A DNA stretch of 64,000 nt. Origin: Rhizophagus clarus. Lineage: Eukaryota > Glomeromycota > Glomeromycetes > Glomerales > Glomeraceae. A model generated the notes under the pieces. That model had not been told where the DNA came from. It saw only the letters and a program-made list of their open reading frames with translations, and did not search any database. Shown here one piece after another: positions 1-11,302 of this stretch (its first letter is position 1; every line of letters begins with the position of its first letter). The stretch lies in contig BLAL01000047.1 in the NCBI GenBank assembly GCA_015698045.1, forward strand, positions 992,001-1,056,000, in the 5' to 3' direction. The translations under genes were made by a program, and so were the position numbers.

Positions 1-1284
1 GAGTTTGATTGATATGTAAGAGCACCATTATAAAACATAAATGATAATAATGTATTTCGATCAGTCGTCAATTTGTTAATATTAATATGATTAAATTGTT
101 GTTCTATACCTTCAGTTTCAATTTTGCTTGATGCTTCCATAAAAATGGATTTTCCAAGTGGATTATTAATGATCAAATTTGATTCTAACTCAGAAAGTAA
201 TGTATATGGATCAGAAGGAAAATCAAGAAGTGCTTTGATAATAACTGAAGTCTCTTGACTATTATAAAAAGCCTCATCTATAAATTTCATCTGTTCAATT
301 ATTTTTTTTAGATAATACAGAACATGAGCAGGGTTGAAAATACCTTCAATTTGATAGCGATGAAAAAAATAACCATAATTTATCTTTTTAAACCATTTCA
401 TTATCCCTTTTTTAACATCAGTTGACAATTCATAATCAAGAGCATTATTTAAAAGAAACTCGAATTCTGATTCTTTAAACCCATACATGTCCCAAAATTT
501 GATTTTTTGTGTTAAATCAATCAAATTATTAAAATCAGCAGTTGCAACAGGAATTACACCGGTTTGGAAAACACGAGTTCCACAATTATCACAAGCATAA
601 CTCAAATCACTATAAAATTGTTCAAGTACTTCTTGATAATCAGGAGTTGGATTATTGACAATAGTATCATAATTATTAATAAAAACGTAAAACTAAAGAT
701 ACAAAAAAATTTTAGTTCTACATCATGAAAAAAATAGTGGTAATGATTGAATAAATACAAAATACCTTATAATTTCGCATTAAATTTGAAAAATTTTCAA
801 AATAGCTTATTTTATTACTATATTTAAAGTAACTTCTTTCTTTAAACCATGTCATAATATTACGTAATTTCGTTATTAAAGCCGTTCTGTCACGAAGTTC
901 AGAAAAATCGAAATAAAGGACATCGAATGATGATGCTAACGGTGTAGGATTTTTCCCAATATATAAATCACCAAATAATTGTTCAAATTTCTTTCCCTTA
1001 TAATCTATATCATAATAAGAGGACAAAGTAGAAAGGAATAGCGATTTTCCGAACCAATGGGGACGTAGAGAAAGAATAGCAGAAGAATTAAGGTTTTCTA
1101 TTTCGGAAATAAAGTGAGTCTTATCCAAATAATATCCACCATTTTGTCTCAAATCAACGAATGATCCTGTTGGAAATATTTTAAGAGGTTTTGAAGGTGG
1201 TGCATTTGTCAAGAACCGAGAAGAATAATGAGGATGCCTAAAATAAATAGGAAGAGGTCTAAATATTTTATTGAAAAGTATCAT
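1..1284 (-). CDS. AAA-ATPase-like / PD-(D/E)XK family protein, 5' part (gene runs off the left edge)
   Basis: Two exons are visible on the minus strand: 1284-766 (173 codons, phase 0) and 692-1, joined by a GT-AG intron (765-693). The product starts MILFNKIF and carries the block 'YYLDKTHFISEIE', then an ATPase P-loop-like 'RPHWFGKSL' near residue 75, 'FGDLYIGKNPTP', and in exon 2 'FINNYDT' where the family has its Walker B-like segment. The frame is open to the window edge, reaching 'LLSFMFYNGALTY', typical of the region leading into the C-terminal PD-(D/E)XK nuclease-like domain of the AAA-ATPase_like (PF09820/DUF1703-type) family. These proteins are multiplied in Glomeromycotina and are often discussed as part of selfish or effector-like systems; the cellular role is unknown. 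The nuclease end lies outside the window. The acidic residue usual at the Walker B position reads N here, so ATPase activity is uncertain. Confidence 0.8.
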
Positions 1285-1985
1285 TCTTGCTATTTAGTGT
1301 CAATATCCAAAGTTATTCCAAATTTAAAATATTTTACAATTATTTAGGTTAAGAAAATATTTTTTTTTTTTTTTTTTTTTGTACAATGATGACGATACTT
1401 AAATTAGAAGTTTATAAATTGTGTACCACCACAATGCGATGATACAAGCCATGTGGGAAAAATGGTAGTTTAAATGACAATTAGGACTAGGGTTGGGTAA
1501 AAGTAACATGGTAATTACAAAATTAAATGATGATAATTATTCAGGAATAAGCAGAACTCGAAACAAAAAAAAAAAAAAAATGAAAATGGGCAGCCAACCT
1601 ATTTAAGAGGAAAATTATCCTCCTTAATAAAATATTCTAAATTCTTAACAAATAAATACTAATAACACTGTTTGATGTTCTATTCAATAACTTGACAATT
1701 TTGGAAATATTTACGTATATTTCCAATTTATAACAATCCATTACGATAATATTTGGAATGTAATATTTATTTTTAACTATAAAGTTACTGTATATTTATA
1801 CTAGCAAAAAATTATGTATTAAATAGTTCCATATATTATATATATTATGTGAAATATTAATCGGATATAAAAAAAAAATAATGGTTCCATAATGCAATGA
1901 TGGATATTCCTTAACCTAAAATAATTTATTAACACTTTTTACTGCTTTTCATACTTTTCATATTGTTAGAATTAATCTAATTTAC
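1285..1985. other. AT-rich intergenic DNA
   Basis: No gene seen. It holds homopolymer tracts (about 20 T near 1361-1380, A tracts near 1565) and is probably the promoter side of the minus-strand ATPase-like gene. Confidence 0.6.
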
Positions 1986-2885
1986 ATTGTACGTTTATTC
2001 TGCTTTTGATACCAATAAAAAGCAATTTCTGGATCTTTTTTTTGTGCCAATACCATGTTCATAAAATTATCACCACCTTGCTCAGCTAACTTTTTATGCA
2101 TTTAAATGCTTTAACTACATCTTTTTCAACCATTCCCATCTTCATAACAATTGTATTATGCTAATTTATTTACATTTTCTGCTGCCTTATTATACGAGTA
2201 TTATACGTACCAGTAAATTGCTTTTTTGCAATCTATTTCTGTACTAATACCATTCTTATAAAAATATTTAAGCTGACATTGCGCAATATCAAAATCTCAT
2301 TAAGCTGATTTTTATACTTTAATATCAACCTTTTCAGCGCCATTTCTGTATTCATAACATTGGTCTAAATTATATTGTGCAATTTATTGCCATTTCCGCT
2401 ATAATTTGAAGCGAATGAGTTGTTGGTATGTTGTCACTTGTCACTCATCGAATCGTTGAAATATCACGCACATTTTTTAATGCTAGATATTTTCTAATTG
2501 AATTAAGGATTGAAACAAGTTTTTGCGCATTGGACGTTCATTTGGCTCTTGTTTCAAACATTCTGATTAAAAGAATAAATAAAGTATTATTACTTGACTC
2601 TTCAGCAACTTTTCTTGATAGTCATGAACGAGTATATTGTTTGGATGCTAATTATATCAAATAAAATAAATGATGACGATTAATTTAAATTATAATAGTA
2701 AAAACTTATTTGATATCCAAATCACAATAAATAACATCATGTTCATGCAAACAAAGCAGATGTCAACTGTGATGCTAAAATATATCCTTCCATTCAAGTT
2801 CATTAAAATGTTCATTTAAGAACTTATTTAATGTACCGTCATCTGCATATTCTAAATCAAAAATGTATCTGGATGAAAAGATTAT
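1986..2885 (-). pseudogene. Relic of a TKL kinase-Sel1 gene
   Basis: Read on the minus strand, 2885-2700 gives scattered pieces of a kinase N-lobe and catalytic loop region ('YADDGTLNKFLNEHFNELEWK', shortened here, and 'LHEHDVIY'). Around 2640-2590 is a remnant of the activation segment. At 2570-2520 is the 'EPNERPN'-like C-lobe end, and 2400-1990 holds decayed Sel1-type segments (codons for YWYQK-like and AQYNL-like strings). The order and spacing match the better preserved kinase-Sel1 gene at 11303-13649 on the same strand, so the two are paralogues. No continuous frame is longer than a few tens of codons and the start is absent, so this is an old pseudogene. Confidence 0.65.
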
Positions 2886-3055
2886 TTTTAAAGAAAAGGT
2901 TTAATTTAGCTAAAATTTAGTAATAATGATCTATTATTTATAACCAATCATAAAATTATTACGAGACTCCAAAATAATAATCACGTAGTAAAATCCTATT
3001 TGTCATGCGTTATCTGTCACACGGTTAATTTCTTAATTTCATAATGTCGGCCGGA

Positions 3056-3124
3056 TGGAATTTATAACCCAAATGGCACGTGCCTGGTATTTGAGGCCAT
3101 TTGGGTCACTGGTCATAAATTCCA
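3056..3124. repeat. Imperfect inverted repeat (hairpin-forming)
   Basis: The left arm 3056-3077 begins TGGAATTTATAACCCAAATG. It pairs with the right arm 3096-3124, which ends GGTCATAAATTCCA, with a 7-nt interruption in the right arm. The loop contains the palindrome GGCACGTGCC. It may be a decayed MITE end or a cruciform; no target duplication was found. Confidence 0.55.
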
Positions 3125-3625
3125 AACCAAATTTTTATGCTTTAATTGTTCGTAAACTCATAAGCTATATGGTTAGAGTTAGTTGCGCCAGGGGTACTCG
3201 CTTTAAGCCAATGTCTTAATTGTCTTAATTGGGATCATATACAAATGGCAGATAAAGCTGCTTTCTTAAAAAGGATCCAGACGTAATTAGAGAACATGAG
3301 CATATTGAAATATTAGCTCGAAATCTTTTACCAATTTAACATTTGTATTTGAATAATAAAAATTATTGTTTAACATGAGAAAAAGAATTAGTTTATCTTT
3401 AGTTTAATAAATAGATAATTTATACAAATTTTTATAAATAATTAAATATACATAACATTAATTTTTTGATTAAACAGATTTTTTTTCAATATTACAAAAG
3501 AAAAAAAATAAAAAATTCGAGAAAGTTAATATGCAACATGCAAAATAACGCCGTTTTCTGTGTGTAACTGCAGGTTACATTGTTACAGATTTTGATAATG
3601 ATCTACGTGTCACATCCTCTTCAAA
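3125..3625. other. Intergenic upstream region of the kinase gene
   Basis: AT-rich with no ORF of note. A stretch near 3160-3215 (CATAAGCTATATGGTTAGAG) faintly resembles a tRNA A-box, but no convincing B-box or cloverleaf follows. Confidence 0.4.
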
Positions 3626-3632
3626 TATAAAT
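3626..3632 (+). promoter_or_regulatory. Candidate TATA element of the TKL kinase gene
   Basis: TATAAAT lies 55 bp upstream of the ATG at 3681 and is followed by a T/A-rich 5' leader. It is a position-based call only. Confidence 0.4.
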
Positions 3633-3680
3633 CGATTAGTTCAATTAATTTCTTTTTTTTAAAAAAAATCCTTCTTAAAT

Positions 3681-5896
3681 ATGACGTCACTTAACGAATG
3701 GATTGATACGAAAATTAAAGATGGCAACATAGATTATGTTGAATATAACGAGTTTAGTGATGTGAAAAAAATTGGAGAAGGAGGGTTTGGGATTGTAGAA
3801 AGCGCTTACTGGGAAAATTGTGGAATCAAAATAGCATTAAAGACTCTTATAAATAATTCCTCAGTTGATGAAAATAGTATGAACGAGTTTGTTAAAGAGG
3901 TAATATCTGATATTATCATAACATTACATTCATTATATTCAAATTATATATTTAATTAATCACATAATTTATATAAATTATTTTGTGTTTCAGTTAAAGA
4001 ATTTAAAGAAAGTCAGTTTTCACCCAAACATAAATAGGTTTTATGGAATTTCAAAAGGTTTATAAATTTTATGTAAATTTTTATGAAATTAATCTTTAAT
4101 AATTTACTAATTTTATTTATATTAGAACCTTCATTAAATAAGTATGCAATAGTGTTAGAATTTGCTAATCAAGGAAATTTAAGAGAATATTTAGAAATTC
4201 ATTTTAATGATCTTCAATGGGATGATAAAATTCGGATGGTCTTGGATATCGTATGCGGATTAAAATGTTTACATTTCAATGAAATAATTCATAGAGATTT
4301 GGTAATATAATATAATAGTTTAAATTATTATATTTTATCTTTTCCATTAATTCTATTGATTTAAATTCATTTCATTTTATTATATAGCATGCAAAAAATA
4401 TATTGGTAAATAATCATATATTAATGATCGCAGACTTTGGGACATCTAAACAATTATCAGAAGCTACATCTACTTCAACAAACTCAAAAGCTGATGAGAT
4501 AGGATTGATTGAATATATGGAACCACAACGTTTTAAAAATATTAAGTATAAAAAAACTAAAAAGTCAGATATCTATAGTTTAGGTGTTTTATTATGGGAA
4601 ATTTCAAGCGGTCGTCCTCCTTTTTCCGGTTATCCACAAAGTGATCGATATTTAATAGGTTTTCATATAGGCTATAGTAATCTTAGAGAAAAACCTGTTG
4701 ATGGTACACCCCAAGAATACCGAGAACTTTATCAAAAATGTTGGGATGATGAACCTAATTTAAGACCCGATATTGAAAAAGTACATGAGACTTTAAATAA
4801 ATTAAATCAATTAAATCAATTGAAAAGCGAGGTTACTACTCAACAATCCTTACAACCCGATACTAATAAAATGGATAATTCAAAATGTGATTATAATGAC
4901 GACTTAAATCTTTCTGATAGTCTAAATTCAAGTAAGTTAACTTATTACTAATGATTCTCAATACTATACAACTCCTATGTTTAATAACCTTTACCTTTAT
5001 ACGTATTAATATTTGTTTATTTTTATAGGCATATCCTCACAACCTCCTTCGTCAAGTCATAAACTTAATGGTTTCACGGAAGAACCTTTAAAAAATTTTG
5101 ATGCAGATATAAGCTTAGAAAATTGCGTTGAAAGTACACATGAAACTATAAATCAATTAAACAGCAAGGCTTCTGATTGTCCAAATTTTAGTAAGTTTAA
5201 CTTATTGATAACCTTCATACATATTTATATATCTATTTATTTATTTATTTTCATTATATTTTCTAATATGATTTACACACATAAATTTAAATAATTAATA
5301 TTAATATTTTAATAGAACGATCTGAAAATGAAATAAATGGTAAGGAACTAATATATGCAAAGCCTAAATTTAATTCAATAAAAAATTATCATTTTATAGT
5401 TAACCAAACGTTAAATAATTTAGAGGCCAAATACGTGTGGACAGGTTATAAACTTAGAATAAAGAACATAAATAACCTGAAAAAAATATGCGAAAAAGCT
5501 TTAGATAACATCTCATATGAAGGTGAATTCACTAAACAATCCTTTTGTATCAAAAGTAATAAGCTGGATGATATTATCAATAATTGGAAACAAAGATTCT
5601 ATGAATTGGGTGAAGAATTAGAATGTTGGAAAAATAGTGATGTGGGAGATGAATTCACACGTATATTACGTCCCCTTTATAGAGGCAAAATAATAAAGTG
5701 CGTCTTGCTAAGAATTTGTGATAGAGGAGAGGAAGAAAATACCTTGAGATGTGTTAATATCACTCGTGATATATCAATTAAAGCGAGCAAATTCATTGGA
5801 CCGAAGAAAATCAATGAGACAATTAAGTCGTACCCTGAAATCATGGCTGCACTCATATTGTCTAGGAAAGGAGAATTAGATATAATATGGGAATAA
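3681..5896 (+). CDS. TKL-type protein kinase with an unrecognised C-terminal domain
   Basis: Six exons join in frame: 3681-3899, 3994-4057, 4126-4301, 4388-4931, 5029-5190 and 5316-5896 (1746 nt, 581 aa), all with GT-AG introns. The kinase domain (about residues 25-285) has the glycine loop 'IGEGGFGIV', the lysine in 'IALKT', 'IIHRDLHAKNIL', 'IADFGTSK', 'YMEPQRF' in place of APE, 'DIYSLGVLLWEISSGRPPF' and the C-lobe 'CWDDEPNLRPD'. All catalytic residues are present, so it should be active. A Ser/Asn-rich linker follows (about 290-385). The last exon encodes about 193 residues of charged sequence with 'NYHFIVNQTLNNLE', 'WKQRFYELGEELECW' and 'SYPEIMAALILS', which I do not recognise. Most paralogues carry Sel1 repeats or a short acidic tail at this place. 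The introns inside the kinase domain interrupt it at the same points as in the broken paralogue at 11303-13649. Confidence 0.88.
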
Positions 5897-7284
5897 GTTG
5901 AGCAATGCTTTCAAGTGCAATGCCTTTGCCCTTCTCCTCTACTTTTTTTTATATATTTGATTTATATAACAATAAAATAAAGTTTAACAAAATTTTTATT
6001 TGAATCATAAATACTTGTTGTGACTATGCTGTAAATTTATTTTTTCATTGGCTGATTGATATCTCATTAATATATTATATTTACACTAATTCATAAATAA
6101 ATAAAAAAATGAAAACTAAAACTAAACTAAACTAAATTTCTGATCTTCTTATAAATATTGTTCTCCAAATGCACACTGATGTGAATCAAAGATTATCTGA
6201 TGTGATCTAAGAACAGTAAAAAATTAACCTAATTTATAAAGTAAAACTAAAAAAAAAACTTCTAAAGATACAAGCACCTAACGCTGATTTATAGATTCTA
6301 AATTAAAAGGGAAATGATTATTTAAAGAAAAAAAGGTATTTATTGTAAAAAAGGGCGAAATAAAACCATATAGCTTAGTATAAAAACATCTGACCTGCTT
6401 TAATATTCTCAATAACTAATAGTTATAATAAAATCTAATACACAATTAACTTTTGCTTAACTGATTTTGGAAATTTATACAAATATTTACAATTATTATA
6501 AAAAATTAATCCGTGTTTCATATTCCGCGATTTTCCATGAAAGGCTCATTTGACGGAATTTGCAAATGTAAGTCATGGAAATTATCTGACTTGTTGTTTA
6601 CATTATTCCGAACTTTTCGTAAAGGTCTCAAAATCACGGAGTAATTGGATTGCATCGCTATATTGTGAACTACAATGAAATTTAACTTGTAATATTTATT
6701 CACTAACTATCATGAATTAAGAAAATGTATACAGGAATACTAATCATGTCAAAGATTTTGTCATTTATATGCTAATTTCGCCTACATTTATTTTTGCGGT
6801 ACTGGGAAAGTAGCAAATATTTGTACCCTTGAAATTTGTAGCACAGTGAGATACAAAATGGCAGAATTTTACTATTTGTAAAAATCATAAAAGACCGGAA
6901 AAAATGACATTTTATTCCTTAAACGCTGCATTGCTCTGAAACAGCTGATTTATAAATTTGACGCCTATTAGTCCTCAATCTACAATTCCACAAAGTTTTA
7001 AGGCGCAGCCGCTGCTACTTTTCCAAATATTCCAAAGGCCCAGGACAGACTGGGACCGACGGACCGCGAAAACATCTTTATTGATATTGCAGATAATCAA
7101 TATCAGTTGATTTGACATAGAATTATGAAACAATTAAAGTGTCAGCATAGTTATTTACACTCGAAAACTCAAAACTCAGACTGGATAATGACATCTAATG
7201 TTGTCATATTTCATAACAATTTTTCTTTCTCATACAGACTTAATAGTAAGATGCTTATTTATGATGGATAATTCTTAGAATATG
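5897..7284. other. Gene-poor intergenic DNA
   Basis: An AATAAA-rich stretch just after the kinase stop (about 5965-5985) probably holds its polyadenylation site. The rest has only short open frames, such as a 61-codon minus-strand one at 6518-6703 with no recognisable content. A small palindromic stretch near 7080-7110 (TATTGATATTGCAGATAATC) is the only structure noted. Confidence 0.5.
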
Positions 7285-7450
7285 CCTCTTTATTCATTTT
7301 TCGAACCTGGGTGTGTACTTACTCAAATCTTTCGGGGTTTGTCTCTTTATCCATTCTTATTTATGGAATACATCTCTCTCCCGAATTTTTTGTGAGTGTA
7401 CCTCTCTATCCATTCCTATCCGTGAAATGCGCATGCTTATGAATCCTTAT
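7285..7450 (+). repeat. Degenerate tandem repeat, about 58-bp period, three units
   Basis: Units start near 7285, 7343 and 7401, each with CTCTTTATCCATTC-like starts (CTCTTTATTCATTTTTC, CTCTTTATCCATTCTTA, CTCTCTATCCATTCCTA). The spacing is 58 and 58-59 bp. Confidence 0.5.
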
Positions 7451-9440
7451 TTTAAAACTCATAGCATTTTTTCAGTCGTTCCAAAAATATAGACCTAGAA
7501 ATTTTGTGGTAAAGCTAAACTATCTATAATAATATGATATATATATTGGAAATATATCCCTAACCTCAGAAAATTTAGAGAAATGGTCTCTAAAATGTTC
7601 CGTTTACATTTATATATGCAAAAATGTCGAATTATTAAAGTGAATGTAACCAATGAATAATTTTGTAAATAATATTAAATTACTTTTCTTTTAAATTTGT
7701 ATATTTGTTGGTGTATGATTATTAGTTACGGTTTATCTACTTTAGCAACATAACTCTGACAAGTAAATTTTTTAACTGGGCTAAATAAAAAAATTAAATT
7801 GTTATCAAGAAATATATATTTTTTATTTTATAACTCAGCCATAAATAATATTTATCGATCGTGAACTTTGTGAGAAAGATCTGGGCAATTGTAACCTTAA
7901 AAGCGACGAGAATCTGAATTCCGAAAAAATTATCTTGCAGCTTATTATCCCAAAAATTGATGTTATCGCATCTATATAATAAGCGAGTATGTCAACTCTT
8001 ATAGTGTAAATATTTTAAATTATTTGAAAAAAAAAACTATTATTTCAACTTTGGGATTTGTTCGATCAAAAGATTCAAATCTGTGTCACGACACGCGATT
8101 TTCAGCCCATAAAAATACAGATAAACCTATTTATTATTGTTACACTTCAAGGGTACAGCAGATACAAATTGATCGAATTATTCTTTATTCAAACAAAATT
8201 TAATTGTAATGCGTATCTTTTTCATAATTATGATTATTTATTTTTAAATCTTTCATTATCGACGAATCAAATATTAAGGTATTGGTTATGGCAAATTTCG
8301 TGAAGCTGATCGCGAATATCTAGTTACAAAAAAAGAGATATTTATCGGTCTTTTCAGGATTTAATTTATTATTTTAGAATAACTACAAATTTATGCAGCT
8401 ATTATATGACATTTCATGAGATAAATCATATGTGACAATAATGTGATTATTAAAGTTATTATTGTTATTAAATACTGTTGTATACACAATTATTTTCGTA
8501 ATGATATATCTATTCGTATTATCTGTAATTAATTAGACGTCATTTCGTAAATATTATTCCCAGAAAATTATCTGCTGGCTTGGCTCCGTAGATTATCATT
8601 GAAATGATTTTTTTGGTATTGGATTTATCCCACAAGCACACTATGCGTTCAATAATAATATTGTTCTGTATCACTTTTGAAGCACCCATCGTTAGATAGA
8701 TTGACAATTGACGGATGAAACGAGTCACAAATATTTTTTGATACTCTCCCTTGCATATCAAATCGTAAACAATATTAAGTTTATTTGCATTTACAATTAT
8801 TATAAATAAAGAGTCTTGCTAACTTGCCCTCCTGGTTAAATCACCCGGGTTAAATCATCCCCAATAATAAATTTACAAATTTATTGATAAGCTAATTTTT
8901 ATTGGCTAATTTTTATTTTTCGCAATAAATTTTATTTACGTTAAACTAAAACTAAAATTTATAGTTTAATATAGTTAACGTTTTAATTGTTTATTATAAA
9001 ACTGTTAGTAGTAAATAAGTGACCAGAAAAAAAAGAACAAAATAAAAAAGAGATTGAAAACAAAGAATGAAAACAAATTCAAAAATAAAAAAAGACAGCG
9101 AACTTTTTTTCAGTAAAACGAATTTTTTTTTTATTTATCAAATCAATACATTACTAATAACTCCAAATCTAACACTAAAGAAAAAATGTGACGAAATGTG
9201 ACGAAATGATGATAAAGAAATAGTAGTAACTTTCCGTTTTGTTTCCTAATACTGTAGATCTACGGGAATCAAAAGAAAAAATAAAAGAAAATGCAAGTAT
9301 AGCCGACATTGCAATGAAATACAACTAAGGAATGCTAATCTTTTTTGTTTTCTCCTATTATAAGCTGTTCAGAACCTAAAAAAAAAAAAAATAAAAGGTA
9401 AGTTTAAACGAAATTGCAACATACTAATAAATAAAAAACA
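7451..9440. other. Gene-poor region with two unrecognised open frames
   Basis: Open frames exist at 8058-8303 (+, 81 codons) and 8540-8761 (-, 73 codons, 'MICKGEYQKIFV'). Neither matches a family I know and both could be chance. A motif GGTTAAATCA(C/T)CC occurs twice in tandem near 8835-8865 and once again near 10600, bracketing the purine-rich region between them. Confidence 0.4.
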
Positions 9441-9469
9441 ACTAACTTTCCATTTTTTCTTTTAATAGA

Positions 9470-9725
9470 TTTCGAACCCTAAAGGAAAAGGAAGGGGAAA
9501 CAAAAGGAAGAAGGGAAAGGGAAATGCGGCAAGGATAAAGGGAATAAAGATGAAAGGAAAGGGGAAAAAAAGAATGGGGACGAAAGATAGAAGAAGGGAA
9601 AGGAAGGGGACGAAGAGGAAGAGGAAGGAAGACGAAAGATAGAAGGGGAAAAGGAAGGGAGACGAAAAATAGAAGAAGGGGAAAGAGAGAAAGGAATAGG
9701 GACGAAAGATAAGGGAAATGTAGCA
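9470..9725 (+). repeat. Polypurine (GA-rich) strand-biased tract with imperfect repeats
   Basis: About 250 bp is almost wholly purine on the plus strand, built from diverged copies of AGGAAGGGGACGAAAGATAG-like units. The two long minus-strand open frames over it encode only S/F/P/L low-complexity sequence and are not genes. Such tracts can form triplex or unusual DNA; this is inference only. Confidence 0.7.
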
Positions 9726-10020
9726 ATAAGAAAAAATAAAAAAAAGAGAAACGTTTTTATTTAAAAAAAATGAATCAGATCGATAAATCACGTGATTTTT
9801 ACCGATACCGAGTTATTTGTTATAGTAACGAATTTTTTTATAATGAAAGAAAACCCTTTTTTATGAGGTTTTTCTGGTTTTTGGTACCATTATCGGGAAA
9901 GAGGCTGGGTTTTTTTTTACTTGGTGTATTCTTTATGTTTTTAAATTTAACTTAGTATTTTACTATTTTTCTATTATTTTGTACATATTGATGACTCGAT
10001 CCCCCACTAAATAAATAAAT

Positions 10021-10300
10021 AAATAAATTTTTTTATAATGAACAAACCCAAAAAGAGAGAAAAAACCAGCCGAAATTTAAGAAGAAATGCAAGTTAAAAG
10101 AACCTCAAGTAAAAATGTAAGAGAAAATCCAGAAAGAAATTCATGAGAAACCCATAAAGAAACAGGAAAAAATGTGAGAAAAACCCCATACCAAGAAGAA
10201 ACCCAAGAAACCCGAAAAGAACATGAGTATAAACCCAAAAAGAAATCCAGGAGATCCAAGAAAAAATCCAAGAAGAAACGCGACCAAAAAAAAAGAAAAA
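10021..10300 (+). repeat. Second purine-rich degenerate repeat tract
   Basis: Plus strand is rich in A/G with recurring AAACCC(A)(A)GAA and AGAAA-CCC-type units (for example CCCAAGAAACCCGAAAAG). It looks like a decayed short tandem repeat. Minus-strand open frame 10077-10271 is a by-product of this composition. Confidence 0.55.
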
Positions 10301-11302
10301 AGACTGGTTAGTAGTTGTAAAAAAAAAATAGATTTCTAAAATTCTGAATACCAGAAACTTACCGTTTATTAAGACACTAAAGAACCTACAAAAAAAGAAG
10401 AAATGGTTAATTAGTAAGAGATAAAACCAAATAAAAACAATGCTAAAAAACCTACAGTATTAAAAGGTCAAAGTTCGAAACGTTAAAGGCAAAAGAAGAG
10501 TAATAGAACAGAGACGCTGTGATAAACAAATAATCTGTGAAATGTTTATACGTGATTTGGTTTATATTTGATCATTTTCTCATACAAAAATTACCAGGTT
10601 AAATCACCCCAGGTTTTATTATAAACTGCTGAAACAAAATCAAACGTCGATAGAAATAATATAGAAAATAACAATTATAACAAGAATATTTTAGTTTAAT
10701 AATTACCTCTTTATATCATTCATAGATTGTGGTTCATTAATACTCACGAGTTTTAATGATTCACACTTGTAAAATCCCCAGACTTTATTTCTAGCTGGGA
10801 ATATACTCTTTCGACAGATTGTCTAATCCCATCAGGAGAATAATCATCGAATTAAACAACTTTTTTTACCTCGTTTCTGACATTTAATTTTAATAAAAAA
10901 AATCAAATTAATTAATTATTAATTCAATATATTATATTAGTGTTTAATACAATAAATAAATATATGCATAAATTCATGCCTCTCGGTATGATGGGTCTCT
11001 TATTCATAAAGATCAATCATAAACATTGGGATCTCGTTTCTTATTTGGTGCGAATTGATTATGCTTATTTTTACGATTTTTTTTTTTTATAATAATTGGT
11101 AAATGCACACTTTAACTTTATTAATGTAAAAAGAACAAAAAAATTATCGTATATATTAGTGGGGACGAACACATCACTATATACCAATTTTTAGTGATTA
11201 CACAATGAATCAAAGAAGTAAATTTCTATATAAAAAAAAAACTAATTAAATATCCAAATCTATCATTGAGGATATCGATTATCGGTAAATTACAATAATT
11301 AA
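10301..11302. other. Intergenic DNA downstream of the kinase-Sel1 pseudogene
   Basis: AT-rich, no gene seen. It contains ACCAGGTTAAATCACCCCAG near 10595, matching the paired motifs near 8835. Confidence 0.45.

Noticed and set aside
3155-3230. tRNA- or SINE-like stretch (CATAAGCTATATGGTTAGAG)
   Set aside because: Only an A-box resemblance; no B-box, no cloverleaf pairing and no A-tail or duplication.
9442-9791. Two overlapping minus-strand frames of about 100 codons rich in Phe, Leu, Ser and Pro
   Set aside because: They are the reverse complement of the polypurine tract; low-complexity content and no conserved residues.
10077-10271. Minus-strand 64-codon frame
   Set aside because: Product of the second purine-rich repeat, not protein-like.
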